NCBI GenBank assembly: GCA_050010595.1 | Contig: JBEKKS010000003.1 | Coordinates: 62,001 to 126,000, forward strand | Length of the DNA: 64,000 nt | Source of the DNA: Palsa-513 sp050010595 | GTDB lineage: Bacteria > Actinomycetota > Thermoleophilia > Solirubrobacterales > Solirubrobacteraceae | Reading direction: 5' to 3' | Shown: positions 60,984-64,000 of the stretch, in pieces | How the letters are laid out: each line of letters opens with the position of its first letter | Numbering within the stretch: the first letter of the stretch is position 1 | Notes under the pieces: generated by a model | The model's database searches: none | Told to the model about the DNA's origin: nothing | What the model saw: only the letters and a program-made list of their open reading frames with translations | Made by a program: the position numbers and the translations under genes

Positions 60984-61724
60984 CTATCCCAGTAGGGCTG
61001 GATCCCAAGCGAAGACGGCGGCGGCATTGCGCTCGATGATCGCCTCTAGCTCCGCGTAATCGATGCCGCGGCGCGCGGCAACGAACTCCGCCGTCTCGCG
61101 CACGAACGCCGGCTCGTTGCGCTTGCCGCGCCGCGATTGAGGGGCCAGGTAGGGCGCGTCGGTCTCGACCAGCAGGCGCTCGGCCGGAACGCGCTCGGCC
61201 GCCTTTGCGAGCTCCCCGTTCGCAGGGTAGGTCACGTTGCCGGCAAACGAGATCCACCAGCCCGCGGCGACGCATTCTGCGAGCGCCTCGGGGAGCGTGA
61301 AGCAGTGGAGGATCACCCGCAAGCCTCCGGCGCGAGCGTGGAGCATCTCGAGCGTGTCAGCTGCGGCGTCGCGGGTGTGGATCACGAGTGCCTTGTCGAG
61401 CTCGCGGGCCAGGTCGATCTGGAGCTCGAACGCGCGCATCTGCACCTCGCGTGGCGCGCCGGCGCGGTAATAGTCGAGCCCGGTCTCGCCGATCGCGACG
61501 CAGCGTGGGTGCGCCGCGTCGCGGCGCAACTGCGCCTCGTCCAGCTGCTCCGCGCTGTTCGGGTGGCATCCGATCGCTGCGTATACGCCGTCCTGGCCGG
61601 TCGCGGCGAGCGCTCGAGCGCAGCTCTCCGGATCCGTGCCGACGGTGACCATGCGCGTCACGCCCACAGCACGCGCAGCTGCAAGTGCCGGCGGACTCGC
61701 GACGTGGTTGTGGGTATCGATCAC
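60984..61724 (-). CDS. TatD-family metal-dependent hydrolase
   Basis: From GTG 61724, overlapping the metG stop, the protein has 246 residues. TatD enzymes are 3'-5' nucleases in a TIM barrel. The N-terminal metal motif is IDTHNHV rather than the usual DSHCHL; the other ligands are visible: AIGCHPN, IGETGLDYYR, VIHTRDA, ILHCFT, LVETDAPYL. It pairs with metG, as in many bacteria. The frame to 61766 lies inside metG and is not used. Confidence 0.92.
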   Translation of the reverse strand: MIDTHNHVASPPALAAARAVGVTRMVTVGTDPESCARALAATGQDGVYAAIGCHPNSAEQLDEAQLRRDAAHPRCVAIGETGLDYYRAGAPREVQMRAFELQIDLARELDKALVIHTRDAAADTLEMLHARAGGLRVILHCFTLPEALAECVAAGWWISFAGNVTYPANGELAKAAERVPAERLLVETDAPYLAPQSRRGKRNEPAFVRETAEFVAARRGIDYAELEAIIERNAAAVFAWDPALLG

Positions 61725-63208
61725 CGCGGGAAGAGCGGCGCGATCGAGGTGGCGGGGCCGCCCCAACCCACGTCGGCAAACTCACGGTCAGAAGTGTCGG
61801 GTCGCCCGAGGGCGCGCAGCAGCTCAGCCGTCTTCGCGGGCATGTAGGGGTGCAGGGCAACCGTCACGACGCGCAGCCCCTCGGCGAGCGAGGCGAGAAC
61901 GGTTGGGAGCTCGGGCGCGCCGTCGCGCGCGAGCTGCCATGGGGCCTTCTCCTCGACGTAGCGGTTCAGGCGGCGGACGCGCTGCCAGATCTCGTCGAGC
62001 GCGGCGGAGATCTCCGCGCGGTCGAGCAGCTCGTCGACGCGGTCGGCCAGGCCGGCGATATCTGCGCGCAGCTCGGGGTCGAGCGTGACCGCGGGGACAG
62101 TGGCCTCGGCGTAGCGCTCGAGCATGTTGAGCGTGCGGCTCGCAAGGTTGCCGTACTCGTTGGCAAGCTCGGTCTCGTAGCGCGTGCGGAGGCCCTCCAC
62201 CGAGACCGGGCCGTCCTGGCCGGAGGTGACCTCGCGGAACAGGTAGTGGCGCAGGACGTCGATGCCGAACTCGTCGACCACCGCGAACGGGTCGACGACG
62301 TTGCCGGCGGACTTCGACATCTTCTCGCCGTCAGGACCGTGGAGGAAGCCGTGGACCCAGACGTGACGCGGCAGCTCGAGATCCGCCGCGAACAGCATCG
62401 CGGGCCAGTAGACCGTGTGGAACTTGAGGATGTCCTTGCCGATCACGTGGAAGTGCGCCGGCCAGTAGCGATCGGTGAGGTCCTCGCCGGGGCGGGCGTA
62501 GCCGAGCGCCGTGTAGTAGTTGAGGAGCGCGTCGAACCAGACGTAGAAGACGTGGCCCGAGTCCCAGGGGACGGGGACGCCCCAACGCAGCTCCTTGCGC
62601 GTCAGCGAGATGTCGGTCAGGCCTCCGGTCAGGAAGGCGTGCGCGGCGTTGAACTGGTGTCGCGGAAGGACGAAGTCGGGATGCTCGGCGAAGTGCTCCT
62701 CGAGGCGATCCTGGAAGGCGGAGAGACGGAAGAAATAGTTCTCCTCGCTGTGGGCTTCGAGCGGGATCCCGTGAATCGTGCAGGTGTTGCCCGGGCCGAC
62801 ATCGGCGTCGGTCTTGAAGTCGGCGCAGCGCGGGCAGTACCAGCCCTCGTAGGTGCCGAGGTAGACATGGCCGTTGTCGTAGACGCGCTGGAGCACCTGC
62901 TGGACGCGCTCGATATGTCCGGGGTCAGTCGTGCGGATGAAGAAGTCGTTCGACAGCTCGAGCAGGCCGATCAGGGCACGGAAGCGCCCCGCGTTGCGGT
63001 CGGCAAGCTCCTGGGGGGTGACGCCCTCGGCTGCCGCTGCGTCCGCGACCGGCTCGCCGTGCTCGTCGGTGCCGGTGAGGAAGAAGACGTCCTCGCCGCG
63101 CTGGCGCGCGTTGCGGGCGAGGATGTCGGTCGCAATCTTCTCGTAGGCGTGGCCAAGATGTGGCACGCCGTTGACGTAGTCGATCGCCGTTGTGACGTAG
63201 AAAGGCAT
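61721..63208 (-). CDS. metG: Methionyl-tRNA synthetase
   Basis: The 495-residue class I synthetase charges tRNA-Met, including the initiator at 36948. It begins PFYVTTAIDYVNGVPHLGHAYEKIATD with the HLGH (HIGH) motif, has a zinc knuckle (CPRC...CTIH, Cys/Cys/Cys/His), and KMSKS in DGEKMSKSAGNVVDP. The C-terminal part is the anticodon-binding helical bundle; the dimerisation/tRNA-binding EMAP-like domain of longer forms is absent. ATG 63208. Its stop overlaps the tatD-like gene. Confidence 0.96.
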   Translation of the reverse strand: MPFYVTTAIDYVNGVPHLGHAYEKIATDILARNARQRGEDVFFLTGTDEHGEPVADAAAAEGVTPQELADRNAGRFRALIGLLELSNDFFIRTTDPGHIERVQQVLQRVYDNGHVYLGTYEGWYCPRCADFKTDADVGPGNTCTIHGIPLEAHSEENYFFRLSAFQDRLEEHFAEHPDFVLPRHQFNAAHAFLTGGLTDISLTRKELRWGVPVPWDSGHVFYVWFDALLNYYTALGYARPGEDLTDRYWPAHFHVIGKDILKFHTVYWPAMLFAADLELPRHVWVHGFLHGPDGEKMSKSAGNVVDPFAVVDEFGIDVLRHYLFREVTSGQDGPVSVEGLRTRYETELANEYGNLASRTLNMLERYAEATVPAVTLDPELRADIAGLADRVDELLDRAEISAALDEIWQRVRRLNRYVEEKAPWQLARDGAPELPTVLASLAEGLRVVTVALHPYMPAKTAELLRALGRPDTSDREFADVGWGGPATSIAPLFPR

Positions 63209-63225
63209 CGCTTCCGGAGGCTACT

Positions 63226-64000
63226 TCAGCGCTTGGTGAGCGCCGCGTAAAGCCGGTTCGCGCCGAGGCCGGTCAGCTCGGCGATCACCTTCGCCGCCAC
63301 ACGCGGCTTGGCGCCGGCCTCGACCAGTGTGCGCAGCGCAGTCACGGCGCGCTCCTCATCCCCGGGGGCCAGCAGGCGAGCGGGCGCCGGACCGACGACC
63401 AAGACCACTTCGCCGCGCGGAGGCTCCTGCGAGTAGTGCTCCGCAAGCTCGGCGGCGCTGCCGCGGCGAACCTCCTCGTGTAGCTTCGTCAGCTCGCGAC
63501 AGACAGCCGCTGGGCGCCCGGGATCAGCGGCTGCCAGAAGCGCGAGCGTCGCCGGCAGTCGCTTCGGCGACTCGAAGGCGACGAGCGTGTCAGTCGAGCT
63601 GAGCAGCACGCGCTCGAGCTCGCCCTTCTTGCGTGGGAGGAAGCCGGTGAAGCGCCAGCGCTCGGCCGGAAGACCCGAGGCAACGAGCGCCGCGATCGCA
63701 GAGCTCGGCCCAGGCAGGACCTCGACCGATAGGCCCGCCGCAACGCAGGCCTCGACGAGAATGAAACCGGGATCCGAGACGAGCGGCATGCCGGCATCGG
63801 AGACCAGCGCAACGACGGCGCCGGAGCGCATCCGCGGGATCAGCTCGGCAGCGCGCTCGCGCTCGTTGTGCTCGTGGTAGCTGACGAGCGTGCCCGTGAC
63901 GCCGTAGCGGTGCAGCAGCGTGCGCGTCCGGCGCGTGTCCTCGCAGGCGACGATGTCTGCCTCGCGTAGGGCGGCGAGGACGCGCAGCGTCACGTCTTCG
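63226..64000 (-). CDS. rsmI: 16S rRNA 2'-O-ribose C1402 methyltransferase, N-terminus cut by window
   Basis: About 258 residues are visible; the frame stays open to the window edge with EDVTLRVLAALREADIVACEDTRRTRTLL, so the start (normally some 15-20 residues earlier, with TPIGNL) lies outside. SAM-dependent MTase motifs ALVSDAGMPLVSDPG, VLPGPSSAIAAL and RFTGFLPRKKGE are RsmI-specific. It lies 18 bp ahead of metG on the same strand, so the two may be co-transcribed. Confidence 0.94.
   Translation of the reverse strand, partial: EDVTLRVLAALREADIVACEDTRRTRTLLHRYGVTGTLVSYHEHNERERAAELIPRMRSGAVVALVSDAGMPLVSDPGFILVEACVAAGLSVEVLPGPSSAIAALVASGLPAERWRFTGFLPRKKGELERVLLSSTDTLVAFESPKRLPATLALLAAADPGRPAAVCRELTKLHEEVRRGSAAELAEHYSQEPPRGEVVLVVGPAPARLLAPGDEERAVTALRTLVEAGAKPRVAAKVIAELTGLGANRLYAALTKR

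Overview
The window is GC-rich, gene-dense bacterial chromosome. No rRNA, insertion sequence, integrase or CRISPR array was seen. Very high GC, frequent GTG/TTG starts, a coenzyme F420-type luciferase-family oxidoreductase, actinobacterial-type alditol oxidase and PucR-type regulators, and the housekeeping block mfd-pth-rplY-prs-glmU-ispE-rsmA-metG-rsmI point to an actinomycetote. A soil member of Thermoleophilia/Solirubrobacterales is my best guess (inference, not a tree).

Left third (1-28.4 kb), sugar catabolism. A secreted alpha/beta hydrolase is divergent from a MarR regulator, followed by a PAS hybrid histidine kinase. Then comes an L-arabinose module: araB-araD-araA on the minus strand, a LacI-type regulator, and a divergent ABC importer (double ATPase, two permeases, binding protein). 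An identical 32-bp element with palindrome GCATACGTATGC lies in both the araB promoter and the importer promoter, so the two operons look co-regulated. A PAS/chemotaxis-type signal protein, an FAD alditol oxidase, an F420-type oxidoreductase and several NAD-binding epimerase-like proteins follow. A second sugar module (19.6-28.4 kb) holds a LacI regulator, a MalEFG-type importer with a YesL-like protein and an MsmK/UgpC-type ATPase. All are divergent from a GH36 alpha-galactosidase, with two palindromic operators between them.

Middle (28.7-46.5 kb), mixed functions: formate-tetrahydrofolate ligase, small hypotheticals, a SnoaL-HxlR-TfoX-like cluster with its own promoter/inverted repeat, a large secreted protein with 14 cysteine-bearing repeats, tRNA-fMet with a good terminator, a 2-hydroxyacid dehydrogenase, Ppx/GppA phosphatase, a PaaK-like ligase, tRNA-Leu(UAA), an ECF sigma factor fused to an anti-sigma-like zinc finger and membrane segment, a metal-dependent hydrolase, a rhomboid-like protein lacking its catalytic residues, and a CsrA with an internal duplication.

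Right third (46.5-64 kb), housekeeping. It is almost entirely minus strand with many start/stop overlaps: FtsB-like protein, SurA/PpiC-type lipoprotein, mfd, pth, rplY (bL25), a ParS/MbcA-like small protein overlapping prs, glmU, tRNA-Gln, an ABC exporter pair, a PucR regulator, ispE, rsmA, tatD-like nuclease, metG and rsmI (cut by the window end).

The most unusual items are the fused CsrA, the sigma/anti-sigma fusion, the ParS-like gene coupled to prs, the pth gene with no ordinary start codon in frame with rplY, and the two operator systems.
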